From contig DJIW01000104.1 of the NCBI GenBank assembly GCA_002433805.1, forward strand, positions 1-37,878: a stretch of DNA of 37,878 nucleotides, in the 5' to 3' direction. Below the pieces are notes generated by a model. That model was given only the letters and a program-made list of their open reading frames with translations, was not told the DNA's origin and did not search any database. The position numbers were made by a program, and so were the translations under genes. This document shows positions 23,086 to 31,472 of the stretch, one piece after another (positions within the stretch are counted from its first letter, which is position 1; the number at the start of each line of letters is the position of its first letter). This DNA is from Competibacteraceae bacterium UBA6584 (GTDB taxonomy: Bacteria > Pseudomonadota > Gammaproteobacteria > Competibacterales > Competibacteraceae).

Positions 23086-25062
23086 ATGAACGCGCCGTCC
23101 GAGACCCGCTTCGCTCCCTTGTTCGCCCCGCTGAAATTGGGCGGCAAGACCGCGCCCAACCGTTTCGCGTTCGCGGCCCACCAAACGAACTTCGCCACCC
23201 ACAACCGGCTGACCGAACGGCACGCCGCCTATTACGCCGCGCGGGCGGCGGGCGGCGCGGGCCTGATCGTGCTGGAGCCGAGCGTGGTCCATCCCTCGGA
23301 TTGGCCTTACGAATACGCCGTGTTCGGTTACGAGCCCGCCGCCGTGGACGGCTATCGGCGGGCGGCGGAGGCCATCCACCGCCACGGCGCGCTGGCGCTG
23401 GCCCAATTGACCCACAGCGGGATGCAGGGCACCAGCCACTACTCGCAGCGGCCGCTGTGGGGACCGTCGCCGGTCCCGGAAGTCAACAGCCGCGAACTGC
23501 CGCAAGCGATGGAGATCGAGGACATCGCCGCCGTGATCGAGGGCTTCCGCCAGGCGGCGCGTCACGCCCTCGACGGCGGCCTGGACGGGGTCGAACTCAA
23601 CGCCGGCCAGGACAGCCTGATCCGTCAGTTTCTGTCGCCGCTGACCAACCAGCGCGGCGACGAGTACGGCGGTTCGCTGGACAACCGGTTGCGCTTCGCC
23701 CGCCAAGTGATGCAAGCGGTGCGGGAGGAAGTGGGCCAAGACGCGGTCATCGGCCTGCGGTTGTGCGGCGACGAGCACGCGCCCTGGGCAGGGATCAAAC
23801 CGGAGGACGCCGTCGAAATCGCCGGCCTGCTGGCGCAAGACGGTCTGCTCGATTTTTTCAGCGTCACCAGCGGCAGCATCTACACCGGCCATCTCACCCG
23901 GCCCGGTCTGTATCAGCCGCCCGGCTTCGCGATCCCGCTGGCGGCCGGCATCAAGGCGGCGGTGGCGCTGCCGGTACTCGCCCAAGGCAGCATCGTCGAG
24001 CCAATGATGGCCCTGGCGGTCGTGGGCGAGGGCCAAGCCGACGCGGTGGAGATGACCCGCGCCCTGATCGCCGATCCGGAATTGCCGCTCAAGCTGCGCC
24101 GGGGCGATCTCGACGACATCCGGCCCTGCCTGCTCGCCAATCAGGACAACATCATCGGGCTGGTGCAAAACCCGCGCTTGAGCTGCGCCAACAATCCGGC
24201 CGCCGGCTACGAAAGCGACCCCGAATTCGCGCCGCTCACGCCCGCCCGCAACCCCCAGCGGGTGCTGGTCGCGGGCGGCGGGCCGGCCGGGTTGGAAGCG
24301 GCGCGGGTCGCCGCCCTTCGCGGCCACCGCGTCACCCTGTACGAACGCGGCCAGCAACTCGGCGGGGCGCTGCGGTTGGCCGCCGCCGCGCCCGGTCGCG
24401 AGCGGCTGGCGCTGGCGGTCGATTGGCTGGAAAGCCAAATCCGCAAGCTGGATGTGTCGGTGCGCTTCGGCGTCGAAGTCACCGCCGATCTGGTGCGGCA
24501 AGAGCGGCCGGACGTGGCGATCGTGACGGTCGGCGGCCGACCCGGCCAGCAAGCCGGCGTCCGCTTCGCCGAGGACGCAGTGGTGGCGACGCCGCGCCAG
24601 GTGCTGGGCGGCGAGGCGCCGAGCGCCCCCGGCCGCGCGGTGGTGCTCGACACCTTGGGCGATCCCGTCGGCATGGCCGTGGCCGAATGGCTGAACGAAC
24701 GCGGCTGGCAAGTGGAAGTGGTCACCGGCGATATGTTCGTCGGCCAGCGGCTGACGGCCTCGCTGGAGCTGACCGCCTGGAACCAGCGCGCCGCCGCCCG
24801 CGGCGTCGCGTTGCGCCCGCAGTTTGAAGCATTGGAAGTCACCGCCCGGAGCGTGATCGGCGTCGATCGCTTCGACCGCCAGGAACTCCGTCTCGACGAT
24901 CTCGACTTGGTGGTGGATGTCTCGCCGGAAGTCCCGGACGAGGCGCTGTATTTCGCGCTCAAAACCAGCGGCGCGCGGGTGATTCGCGCCGGCGATTGCG
25001 TGGCTCCGCGCTATCTCGCCCAGGCGATCTTGGAAGGCTACCGCGCCGGTCGGGAGATCTGA
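23086..25062 (+). CDS. mycofactocin-system FadH/OYE family flavoprotein, paralogue 1
   Basis: A 658-residue protein with the 2,4-dienoyl-CoA reductase layout: an N-terminal Old Yellow Enzyme TIM barrel (FMN; starts FAPLKLGGKTAPNRFAF, with the QDSLIRQFLSP and RGDEYGGSLDNRLRFA signatures), an iron-sulfur linker, and C-terminal FAD/NAD-binding domains (LVAGGGPAGLEAARVAALRGH, about 396-416). The linker is defective: where active relatives have four Cys, this one reads C348, A351, N355, C367, so the usual 4Fe-4S cluster should not form. Such proteins are known as neighbours of mycofactocin genes in some bacteria. A role in moving electrons from reduced mycofactocin to ETF is my inference. It ends one base before paralogue 2. 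Confidence 0.88.
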   Translation: MNAPSETRFAPLFAPLKLGGKTAPNRFAFAAHQTNFATHNRLTERHAAYYAARAAGGAGLIVLEPSVVHPSDWPYEYAVFGYEPAAVDGYRRAAEAIHRHGALALAQLTHSGMQGTSHYSQRPLWGPSPVPEVNSRELPQAMEIEDIAAVIEGFRQAARHALDGGLDGVELNAGQDSLIRQFLSPLTNQRGDEYGGSLDNRLRFARQVMQAVREEVGQDAVIGLRLCGDEHAPWAGIKPEDAVEIAGLLAQDGLLDFFSVTSGSIYTGHLTRPGLYQPPGFAIPLAAGIKAAVALPVLAQGSIVEPMMALAVVGEGQADAVEMTRALIADPELPLKLRRGDLDDIRPCLLANQDNIIGLVQNPRLSCANNPAAGYESDPEFAPLTPARNPQRVLVAGGGPAGLEAARVAALRGHRVTLYERGQQLGGALRLAAAAPGRERLALAVDWLESQIRKLDVSVRFGVEVTADLVRQERPDVAIVTVGGRPGQQAGVRFAEDAVVATPRQVLGGEAPSAPGRAVVLDTLGDPVGMAVAEWLNERGWQVEVVTGDMFVGQRLTASLELTAWNQRAAARGVALRPQFEALEVTARSVIGVDRFDRQELRLDDLDLVVDVSPEVPDEALYFALKTSGARVIRAGDCVAPRYLAQAILEGYRAGREI

Positions 25063-25063
25063 C

Positions 25064-27097
25064 ATGAGCCAACGAGCCCGCCTGCTGTTTACTCCGATGA
25101 AAATCGGCAACATCACGGTCAAGAACCGGATCGTGTTTTCGGCCCATCTCACCAACTACGCCGAAGATTTCATGCCGAGCGAGCGGCATCTGCTCTATTA
25201 CCGGGAACGGGCGCGCGGCGGCACCGGCCTGATCATCACCGAGGAGCAATCCACCCATCCGACCGATCACCCTTACGAAAAGCTGATCCACGCCTTTCAC
25301 CGCCGGGTGATCCCCTTCTACAAACGCATTACGGCGGCGGTGCACGCCGAGGGCGTGCCGATCCTGGCGCAGATCAACCACAACGGCGGCCAAGGCAGCG
25401 GCATGTTCACCCGGCTGCCGGCCTGGGCGCCCTCGGCGTTGGCCGATCCGCTGTTTCGCGAAGTGGCCAAGGCGGTGGAACACGAGGATATTCTCGAAAT
25501 CATCCGGGGTTACGCCCAGGTGGCCGCTTACACCCGCGAGGGCGGCTTCGACGGGGTGGAGCTGCAATGCTCCCACTCCTCCATCGTCCGTCAGTTCCTG
25601 TCGCGCAACACCAACCACCGCGCCGACGAATACGGCGGCGCGCTGGACAACCGCGCCCGGCTGCTGCGCGAAATCATCGCCGCCATCCGCAACGAGGTCG
25701 GCCGCGATTACGTGATCAGCGTCCGGCTGTGCGGCGACGAATTGATCCGCGACGGCATCACCCTCGACGAGGCGGTGGCGGTAGCCCGGATTCTGGAAAA
25801 AGACGGCCAGATCGATCTGATCAACACCAGCATCGGCACCGCCACCCAAACCCTGTACATGATCGAAGCCTCGATGCGGGTGCGGCCGGATTACGCCCTG
25901 TTTATCCCCTCGGCCATCCGCAAGGCGGTTAGGCTGCCGGTGATCGGGGTCGGACGGATCAAGGACCCGATCCAGGCCGAACGGATTTTGAACGAAGGTC
26001 ACGCCGATCTGGTGGGCATCGTGCGCGGCCAGATCGCCGATCCCGAATTCGCCCGCAAGGCGCGGGAAAACCGGGTGGATGACATCCGGCTGTGCCTGTC
26101 CTGCAATCAGGAATGCGTGGGCCGGATGGGGCTCAACCGCTGGATGGGCTGCATCGAAACCCCGGCCACCGGCCAGGAAAAGCGCTACGGCGCCGGCACC
26201 TTGCGGCGGGTCGAGACGCCGAAGCGGGTGACGGTGGTCGGCGGGGGCCCCGCCGGGCTCAAGGCCGCCGCCGTGGCCGCCCGGCGCGGCCATCACGTCA
26301 CCTTGCTGGAAAAGGAAGATCGGTTGGGCGGACAGGTGGTGTGGGCGGTGCGGGTCGCCAACCGGGCCGAGTTCGGCGACATCGTGCGCAACCTGCTGCA
26401 TGAAATCGAACAGTTGGGCGTCGAGGTTAAGACCGGCGTCACCGCCACGGCGGATTCGGTGCTGGCCGACAAACCGGAGGCGGTGATCGTGGCGACCGGC
26501 TCGGTCGCCAACCGCGCCGCGATTCCCGGCGGCGACGGCCCCAACGTTGCCGATGTCGTCGATATTCTCTCCGGTCGGATCAAACCCGGCCGCCGGGTGT
26601 TGATCGTGGATCGCCTCGGCTTTCACGAAGCCACCAGCGTCGCGGAATATCTGGCGGAACAGGGCTGCGAGGTGGAAGTCGTCACGCCGACTTTGTACGT
26701 CGGCCAAGACCTGGGCGTCACCCTGGATTTGGAAAACTGGTACCGCCAAGCCCGGCGCTTGGGCATCCGCTGTACCCCCAACCATTCGGTATTGAGCATC
26801 GACAACGGCGCGGTCATCGCCTTGCACAACTACAGCGGTCAGATGGTGACCTTTCCCCCGGTCGATACCGTGGTGCTGGCGATCCACCGTCAGGCCGACG
26901 AGGGCCTCTACCACCAATTGAAGGCCGAGCGGGTCCGCGCCGAGACTTTGCTGCTGCAAGTGCGCGAAGTCGATGAGGAGATGTACCACACGCTCAAGAG
27001 TCGAGTTCCCGCCCTCTACCGGATCGGCGATTGCGTGGCCCCGCGTCGGGCGCACGCCGCGATCATCGAGGGCGAACGCATCGGGAGGGCCGTGTAA
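25064..27097 (+). CDS. mycofactocin-system FadH/OYE family flavoprotein, paralogue 2
   Basis: A 677-residue paralogue of the preceding gene with the same order of domains: OYE barrel (FTPMKIGNITVKNRIVFSAH; SSIVRQFLSRNTNHRADEYGG), 4Fe-4S linker, then FAD and NAD domains (VVGGGPAGLKAAAVAARRGHH; LLEKEDRLGGQ). The cluster ligands are complete: C344, C347, C351 and C363 in CLSCNQEC and GC. It should therefore carry FMN, 4Fe-4S and FAD, as in FadH. Tandem with paralogue 1 and immediately followed by etfA, it is the more likely active electron carrier of the pair. The electron donor (mycofactocinol or NADH) and acceptor (ETF) are inferred from context. Confidence 0.9.
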   Translation: MSQRARLLFTPMKIGNITVKNRIVFSAHLTNYAEDFMPSERHLLYYRERARGGTGLIITEEQSTHPTDHPYEKLIHAFHRRVIPFYKRITAAVHAEGVPILAQINHNGGQGSGMFTRLPAWAPSALADPLFREVAKAVEHEDILEIIRGYAQVAAYTREGGFDGVELQCSHSSIVRQFLSRNTNHRADEYGGALDNRARLLREIIAAIRNEVGRDYVISVRLCGDELIRDGITLDEAVAVARILEKDGQIDLINTSIGTATQTLYMIEASMRVRPDYALFIPSAIRKAVRLPVIGVGRIKDPIQAERILNEGHADLVGIVRGQIADPEFARKARENRVDDIRLCLSCNQECVGRMGLNRWMGCIETPATGQEKRYGAGTLRRVETPKRVTVVGGGPAGLKAAAVAARRGHHVTLLEKEDRLGGQVVWAVRVANRAEFGDIVRNLLHEIEQLGVEVKTGVTATADSVLADKPEAVIVATGSVANRAAIPGGDGPNVADVVDILSGRIKPGRRVLIVDRLGFHEATSVAEYLAEQGCEVEVVTPTLYVGQDLGVTLDLENWYRQARRLGIRCTPNHSVLSIDNGAVIALHNYSGQMVTFPPVDTVVLAIHRQADEGLYHQLKAERVRAETLLLQVREVDEEMYHTLKSRVPALYRIGDCVAPRRAHAAIIEGERIGRAV

Positions 27098-28183
27098 ATG
27101 GAGAAATCGCTTGCGGTGATCGCCGAAACCTTTGAAGGCGCGCTCGCACCCGCCGCCTTGGAATGCGTGGAGGAAGGCCGCGAGGTCGCCGACCGCCTGG
27201 GGGTTCGAGTGTGCGCGCTGCTGTGCGGCGACCGCACGGCGGCGCTGGCCACGACCCTGGCCGCCCACGGCGCCGACGCGGTGATGGCGGTGGAGCATCC
27301 GGCGCTGGCGCAATTCAGCGCCGACGGGTGGTTGCAGGCGCTCGCGCCGACCTTGCGCGAGCTGCATCCGGCGCTGCTGCTGGCTCCGGACAGCGGCCAG
27401 TCGCGCGCGTGGCTGCCGCGCCTGGCGGCGCGCTGGCGCTTGCCGCTGGTCGGCTGCTGCCTGCGGGTCGGCATCGTCGGCGACGGTTATCCGGAGATCG
27501 TGCGCGCCACCCACGGCGGCGCGTGTCAGGAGCGGCTGGTTTGGCCTTACGCCACCTCGGTCTTCGCCCTGCTCACTCCGGGGGTGCGCGGCGTCAATCC
27601 GCCCCAGCGGAACCGTTCCGCCGAGGTGACCGTCCTGCGCCCGCAAGTCGACCTCGACGCTTTTCGGGATCGCACCGCGCGGGTGCTGGCGTCCGATCCC
27701 CGCACGGTGGATTTGAGCGAGGCCGAGCGCATCGTCTCCGGCGGTTTTGGCGCGGGCGGGCCGGAAGGCATGACGCTGCTGAAGCGCCTGGCCGATGTCG
27801 TGGGCGCGGCGCTGGGCGGCACTCGGGTGGCGGCGGATCGCGGCTGGCTCGCCAACGACCGCTTCATCGGCTCCACCGGCAAGATCGTCGCCCCCAAGCT
27901 GTACATGGCCTTCGGCGTGTCGGGCGCGGGCCAGCATCTGGCCGGCATCACCGACAGCGGTTGCATCGTCGCCGTCAACAACGACCGCACCGCGCCGATT
28001 TTAAAGCGCGCCGATCTGGCTGTGGTGGGCGACCTGCACCAGATCCTGCCGATCCTGCTCGACAAGCTGGAGGCGCTGGCCGCCGCCGGCGATGCCAACA
28101 CCGCTGAAATCGCGCTGGCGGCCACCTCGGCCGCGCCGGACGCTGTCGCCGCCCCGGTCCCACGCTTCAAGGAGGCGTCTTGA
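27098..28183 (+). CDS. etfA: electron transfer flavoprotein alpha subunit
   Basis: A 361-residue ETF alpha subunit. The C-terminal FAD-binding domain is clear: IVSGGFGAGGPEGMTLLKRLADVVGAALGGTRVAADRGW in short blocks, then GSTGKIVAPKLYMAFGVSGAGQHLAGI and VNNDRTAPILKRADLAVVGDLHQILP. The N-terminal domain (VIAETFEG; LLLAPDSGQSRAWLPRLAARW) is normal. With etfB it forms the heterodimer that carries electrons from flavoenzymes to ETF:quinone oxidoreductase. The ATG directly follows the stop of OYE paralogue 2. The stop overlaps fixC (TGATG). It is separated from etfB by fixC and fixX, an unusual order that still keeps all four genes as one unit. Confidence 0.93.
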   Translation: MEKSLAVIAETFEGALAPAALECVEEGREVADRLGVRVCALLCGDRTAALATTLAAHGADAVMAVEHPALAQFSADGWLQALAPTLRELHPALLLAPDSGQSRAWLPRLAARWRLPLVGCCLRVGIVGDGYPEIVRATHGGACQERLVWPYATSVFALLTPGVRGVNPPQRNRSAEVTVLRPQVDLDAFRDRTARVLASDPRTVDLSEAERIVSGGFGAGGPEGMTLLKRLADVVGAALGGTRVAADRGWLANDRFIGSTGKIVAPKLYMAFGVSGAGQHLAGITDSGCIVAVNNDRTAPILKRADLAVVGDLHQILPILLDKLEALAAAGDANTAEIALAATSAAPDAVAAPVPRFKEAS

Positions 28184-29514
28184 TGAACGCGCCCGCCGTC
28201 CGCGAATCCTTCGATGTCATCGTGGTCGGCGCGGGACCGGCCGGCAGCACCGCCGCCCTGCTCTGCGCCCGCGCCGGACTTCAGGTGCTGCTGCTGGAGC
28301 GCGGCGAATATCCCGGCGCGAAGAACGTCTCGGGCGCGGCGTTCTACGGCAGCGCCATCCTCAACGAACTGATTCCCAACTGGTGGGAGCAAGCGCCGGT
28401 CGAGCGCTACATCTGCCGGCGCGACATCGCCTTCATGTCGTCCACCACCAGCGTCGCGCTCGACTTTCACTGCGCCGGCGAGGGCTATACCACCCCGCCT
28501 TACAACGGCTTTATCGTGCTGCGGCCGCGCTTCGACCGCTGGCTGGCCGCCCAGGCCGAGGCGGCGGGCGCGTTTTTGTTGACCTCGACCGTGGTGGATG
28601 ACGTGCTGCGCGACGCCAAGGGCCGAGTGGCCGGGGTGCGGGTGCGCCGCGAGCAGGGCGACATTCACGGCAAGGTGGTGATCGCCTGCGACGGGGTCAA
28701 TTCCTTCCTGGCCAAGAAAGTCGGCTTGCAGCGCGAGTTTCACGCCCACGAACTGTCGCTTGGCGTCAAGGAAGTGCTGGGGCTGGACCCGGCGATCATC
28801 GAGGATCGTTTCCGCCTGTCCGGCGACGAGGGCATCGCCTACGAATATTTGGGCGCGATCACCGAGGACGTGCACGGCGGGGCGTTTCTCTACACCAACC
28901 GCGATTCGCTGTCGCTGGGGGTGATCGGCCAAGTCTCGTCGCTGGTGGAGCGGCGCAAGCGGCCCTACGAACTGCTGGAGCGGTTCAAGGCCCATCCAGC
29001 GGTCGCGCCGCTGGTGCGCGGGGCCAAACTCCGGGAGTATTCGGCCCATTTGATCCCGGAAAGCGGCTGGACCATGAAACCGACCCTCTACACCGACGGC
29101 ATGTTGGTGGCGGGCGACGCCGCCGGATTCTGCCTGGCCGCCGGTCTGTATCTGGAGGGGATGAACTACGCCATGCAATCGGGCTTGGCGGCGGCCGAAA
29201 CCGCCATCGACGCTTGCCGCCAGAACCGCTTTTCCGCCCGCGCGCTGGGCGCGTACCAGAAAAACCTGAAGCGGCGCAACGTCTCCACCGACTTCCGGGC
29301 CTACCGGCACGCGCCGGCCTTCGTCAACAGCGCCCGCTTGCAAAATCTCTATCCAGAGGTCGTCGCCAGCGGCATGGAGCAACTGTTCCGGGTCGACGGC
29401 AACCCCAAGCGAAAAATTCTGCCGCTCGCGCGCCATCTGATGCGTCAGTACCAACTCAAACCGGGCGAGATGCTGCGCGACGGCTATCAGATGATGAGGG
29501 CCTACCTATGGTGA
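28183..29514 (+). CDS. fixC: ETF:quinone oxidoreductase flavoprotein FixC
   Basis: A 443-residue FixC-type flavoprotein that passes electrons from reduced ETF towards quinone. The N-terminal FAD motif is FDVIVVGAGPAGSTAALLCARAGLQVLLLERG, followed by PGAKNVSGAAFYGSAIL. The second FAD motif is MLVAGDAAGFCLAAGLYLEGMNYAMQSG (about 306-333). I use the ATG at 28183, behind AAGGAGG, rather than the TTG one codon earlier. It lacks the C-terminal ferredoxin domain of mitochondrial-type enzymes; that is supplied by the separate FixX encoded next, whose start overlaps this stop. The fixC name is by family; nothing here suggests nitrogen fixation. Confidence 0.92.
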   Translation: MNAPAVRESFDVIVVGAGPAGSTAALLCARAGLQVLLLERGEYPGAKNVSGAAFYGSAILNELIPNWWEQAPVERYICRRDIAFMSSTTSVALDFHCAGEGYTTPPYNGFIVLRPRFDRWLAAQAEAAGAFLLTSTVVDDVLRDAKGRVAGVRVRREQGDIHGKVVIACDGVNSFLAKKVGLQREFHAHELSLGVKEVLGLDPAIIEDRFRLSGDEGIAYEYLGAITEDVHGGAFLYTNRDSLSLGVIGQVSSLVERRKRPYELLERFKAHPAVAPLVRGAKLREYSAHLIPESGWTMKPTLYTDGMLVAGDAAGFCLAAGLYLEGMNYAMQSGLAAAETAIDACRQNRFSARALGAYQKNLKRRNVSTDFRAYRHAPAFVNSARLQNLYPEVVASGMEQLFRVDGNPKRKILPLARHLMRQYQLKPGEMLRDGYQMMRAYLW

Positions 29515-29798
29515 TGACCACCCACGAGGAGAAAATGCGCACGGTGCGCTTTCGGGTGGCGGCGACCCCGCACATCGTCGTCAACTCCGAGGTTTGTCGC
29601 GACAGCGGCTGCTCGCTGCGCGCCTGCGTCTACGTCTGCCCCGCCAACCTGTTCGTCCCGCTGGACGACGGCGGCATCCTGTTCAACTACGAACAATGCT
29701 TCGAGTGCGGCACCTGCTATATCGCCTGCAACCAGGAAGGGGCCATCCGCTGGTCCTACCCGGACGGCGGTTACGGCGTCACCTTCCGCGAATCGTGA
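29508..29798 (+). CDS. fixX: ferredoxin-like protein FixX
   Basis: A 96-residue ferredoxin of the FixX/FixC partner type. The second half has CFECGTCYIACNQEGAIRWSYP followed by GGYGVTF, the usual FixX ending, with CX2CX2CX3C ligands for a 4Fe-4S cluster. An earlier Cys set (CRDSGCSLRACVYVCPANLF) may help hold a second cluster. It completes the FixC electron path. ATG 29508 is given; ATG 29514 and ATG 29535 (behind GAGGAG, but too close) are alternatives, so the true N-terminus may be up to nine residues shorter. Confidence 0.88.
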   Translation: MVMTTHEEKMRTVRFRVAATPHIVVNSEVCRDSGCSLRACVYVCPANLFVPLDDGGILFNYEQCFECGTCYIACNQEGAIRWSYPDGGYGVTFRES

Positions 29799-29820
29799 AC
29801 CTCCAGCCCGCGAGACCGCC

Positions 29821-30699
29821 ATGCACATCGCCGTTTGCCTCAAGCACGTCCCCGATCCGAGCACGGTCGAGGTGGACCCGCTGACCGGCCTGATCGCCGA
29901 AGACCGCGTGCTGTACATGCTCAATCCCGCCGATGAAAGCGCGTTGGAGCTGGCGCTGCGGCTGCGGCCGGCCGACGGCCAAGTCACCGCGCTCAGCGTC
30001 GGCCCGCAAGAAGCCGACACGCTGCTGCGGGAAGCGCTGGCGGCGGGGGTCGATCGCGCCGCGCGCATCTGGGACCCCGACCTCGGCCCGATCAAGCCGG
30101 CCTCGACCAGCATCCTGCTGGCGGCGGCGCTGCGGACGACCGGCCTGCCGGATTTGGTGCTGTGCGGCGGGCACAGCGCGGATCGCGGCTCCGGCACCGT
30201 GCCCGCCCTACTGGCCGAGCAACTGGATTGGCCGGCGCTGACCGACGTCACGCAATTCGAGCTGGCCGGCGATCGGGCGCGGGTGCAGCGGCGGCTGGCG
30301 CGGGGCGCGCGGGCCGAGAGCGAAGTGCGGCTACCGGCGGTTTTGGGTCTGGATTTGGACCGGCTTCGCCTGCGCCAAGCCAGCTTGCCCAAATTGATGC
30401 AGGCCAAGCACGCCCCGATCCCGGAATACGGCCTGGAGGCATTGGAGTTGTCGCCGCAGGATTTGCACTTCCCGGCGATGACCTTGCATGAGGTGATGCC
30501 GCCGCGTCCGCGCGCCCGGATTTTGTTTACGCCCGACCCGACCGCCTCGCCTCACGAACGGGTCGAGCAAATTCTCTCGGCCGGCGTGGCCGGCAAGTCG
30601 GGACAGCTCGTGGAAGGCGGCACGCCGGAGGAACAGGCCGAGGCCATCATCGACTTCCTGCGCCAGCGCGGTTTTTTGGAACGGCGGCCGGCCCCGTGA
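29821..30699 (+). CDS. etfB: electron transfer flavoprotein beta subunit
   Basis: A 292-residue ETF beta subunit, slightly longer than the usual 250-260. It begins IAVCLKHVPDPSTVEVDP, then LNPADESALELALRL, the nucleotide-binding VLCGGHSADRGSGTVPALLAEQLDWPALT, and the recognition-loop region with LPAVLGLDLDRLRLRQASLPKLMQAK. The extra C-terminal part (ILFTPDPTASPHERVEQILSAG; EEQAEAIIDFLRQRGFL) resembles the extension of ETF beta subunits that work with FixCX or in bifurcating contexts. A fully bifurcating role is not shown. Its stop overlaps the GTG start of mftE. Confidence 0.92.
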   Translation: MHIAVCLKHVPDPSTVEVDPLTGLIAEDRVLYMLNPADESALELALRLRPADGQVTALSVGPQEADTLLREALAAGVDRAARIWDPDLGPIKPASTSILLAAALRTTGLPDLVLCGGHSADRGSGTVPALLAEQLDWPALTDVTQFELAGDRARVQRRLARGARAESEVRLPAVLGLDLDRLRLRQASLPKLMQAKHAPIPEYGLEALELSPQDLHFPAMTLHEVMPPRPRARILFTPDPTASPHERVEQILSAGVAGKSGQLVEGGTPEEQAEAIIDFLRQRGFLERRPAP

Positions 30700-31472
30700 A
30701 GCGACTGGCGCAACTGACTTGGCCGCGAGTCGCCCGCGCGGTGGCCGATGGCGCGACCACGGTGATCCTGCCGCTGGGCGCCACCGAGCAGCACGGCCCC
30801 CACCTGCCGCTCGGCACGGATACGGTGCGGGCCGAGGCTCTGGCCGAACGCTTGGCCGAGCGCTGGCCGGCGCTGGTCGCTCCCGCTCTGCCAATCGGCT
30901 GCTCCGACGAGCACGGCGGTTTTGCCGGTTTGCTGAGTTTGGAGGCGGAAACCCTGGCGGCGGTGATCGTGGATTGCGCCCGGCGGATGGTCGCTTGGGG
31001 CGTCCGCTGCCTGGTGGTGCTGTCGGCCCACGGCGGCAACGGTCGGGCGCTGGCGCTGGCCGAGGCGCGGCTGCGGCAAGAACTGCCGGAATTGGCGGTG
31101 TGGATTCCCGATGCCGGAACGCTGTGCGGCGTCGCCGTGCGCGAGGTCGCGGCGGCTGACGGCGTTTCGATTGAGGCCGTCGGCTTGCACGCGGGCGAAG
31201 GCGAGACCTCGGAGTTGTTGCATTTGGCGCCGGAACAGGTGCGCATGGATCGGGCGATCTCCGGCTATACCGGCGATATGGCGGAAGGCTTGACCCGCTT
31301 GGTGGCGGCGGGAACACAGGCGTTAAACGCCGACGGCGTGGTCGGCGATCCCCGTTTAGCTGACGCGGCGCGCGGCGAACGCTATCTGACGGCGCAAACC
31401 GCGTGTTACGAGGCCGGATTGACCGAAAGGCTGACTGCTGGGCATCCAACAGCCGGGAGCGCGGGCGCATGA
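30696..31472 (+). CDS. mftE: mycofactocin peptidase MftE (creatininase family)
   Basis: A 258-residue creatininase-family amidohydrolase. Metal ligands are seen in LPLGATEQHGPHLPLGTDT (Glu, His, Asp; about 26-44), in SAHGGNG and in LHAGEGETSELL (Glu). In mycofactocin biosynthesis MftE releases the modified Val-Tyr dipeptide from MftA, giving the pyrrolidinone intermediate AHDP. The start is GTG at 30696, overlapping the etfB stop; the stop overlaps the mftF start (ATGA). The position within the operon and the family are firm evidence for the assignment. Confidence 0.92.
   Translation: MKRLAQLTWPRVARAVADGATTVILPLGATEQHGPHLPLGTDTVRAEALAERLAERWPALVAPALPIGCSDEHGGFAGLLSLEAETLAAVIVDCARRMVAWGVRCLVVLSAHGGNGRALALAEARLRQELPELAVWIPDAGTLCGVAVREVAAADGVSIEAVGLHAGEGETSELLHLAPEQVRMDRAISGYTGDMAEGLTRLVAAGTQALNADGVVGDPRLADAARGERYLTAQTACYEAGLTERLTAGHPTAGSAGA

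Noticed and set aside
24959..27937. A 992-codon open frame on the minus strand, with others at 23002-25155 and 27547-29454
   Set aside because: They lie opposite the OYE, etf and fixC genes, read as His/Arg/Gln/Gly-rich low-complexity protein, and are the usual antisense shadows of high-GC codon use.
28183..29798. fixC and fixX as signs of nitrogen fixation
   Set aside because: No fixAB partners of nif type or nif genes are present; the pair is better explained as an ETF:quinone route in the mycofactocin operon.
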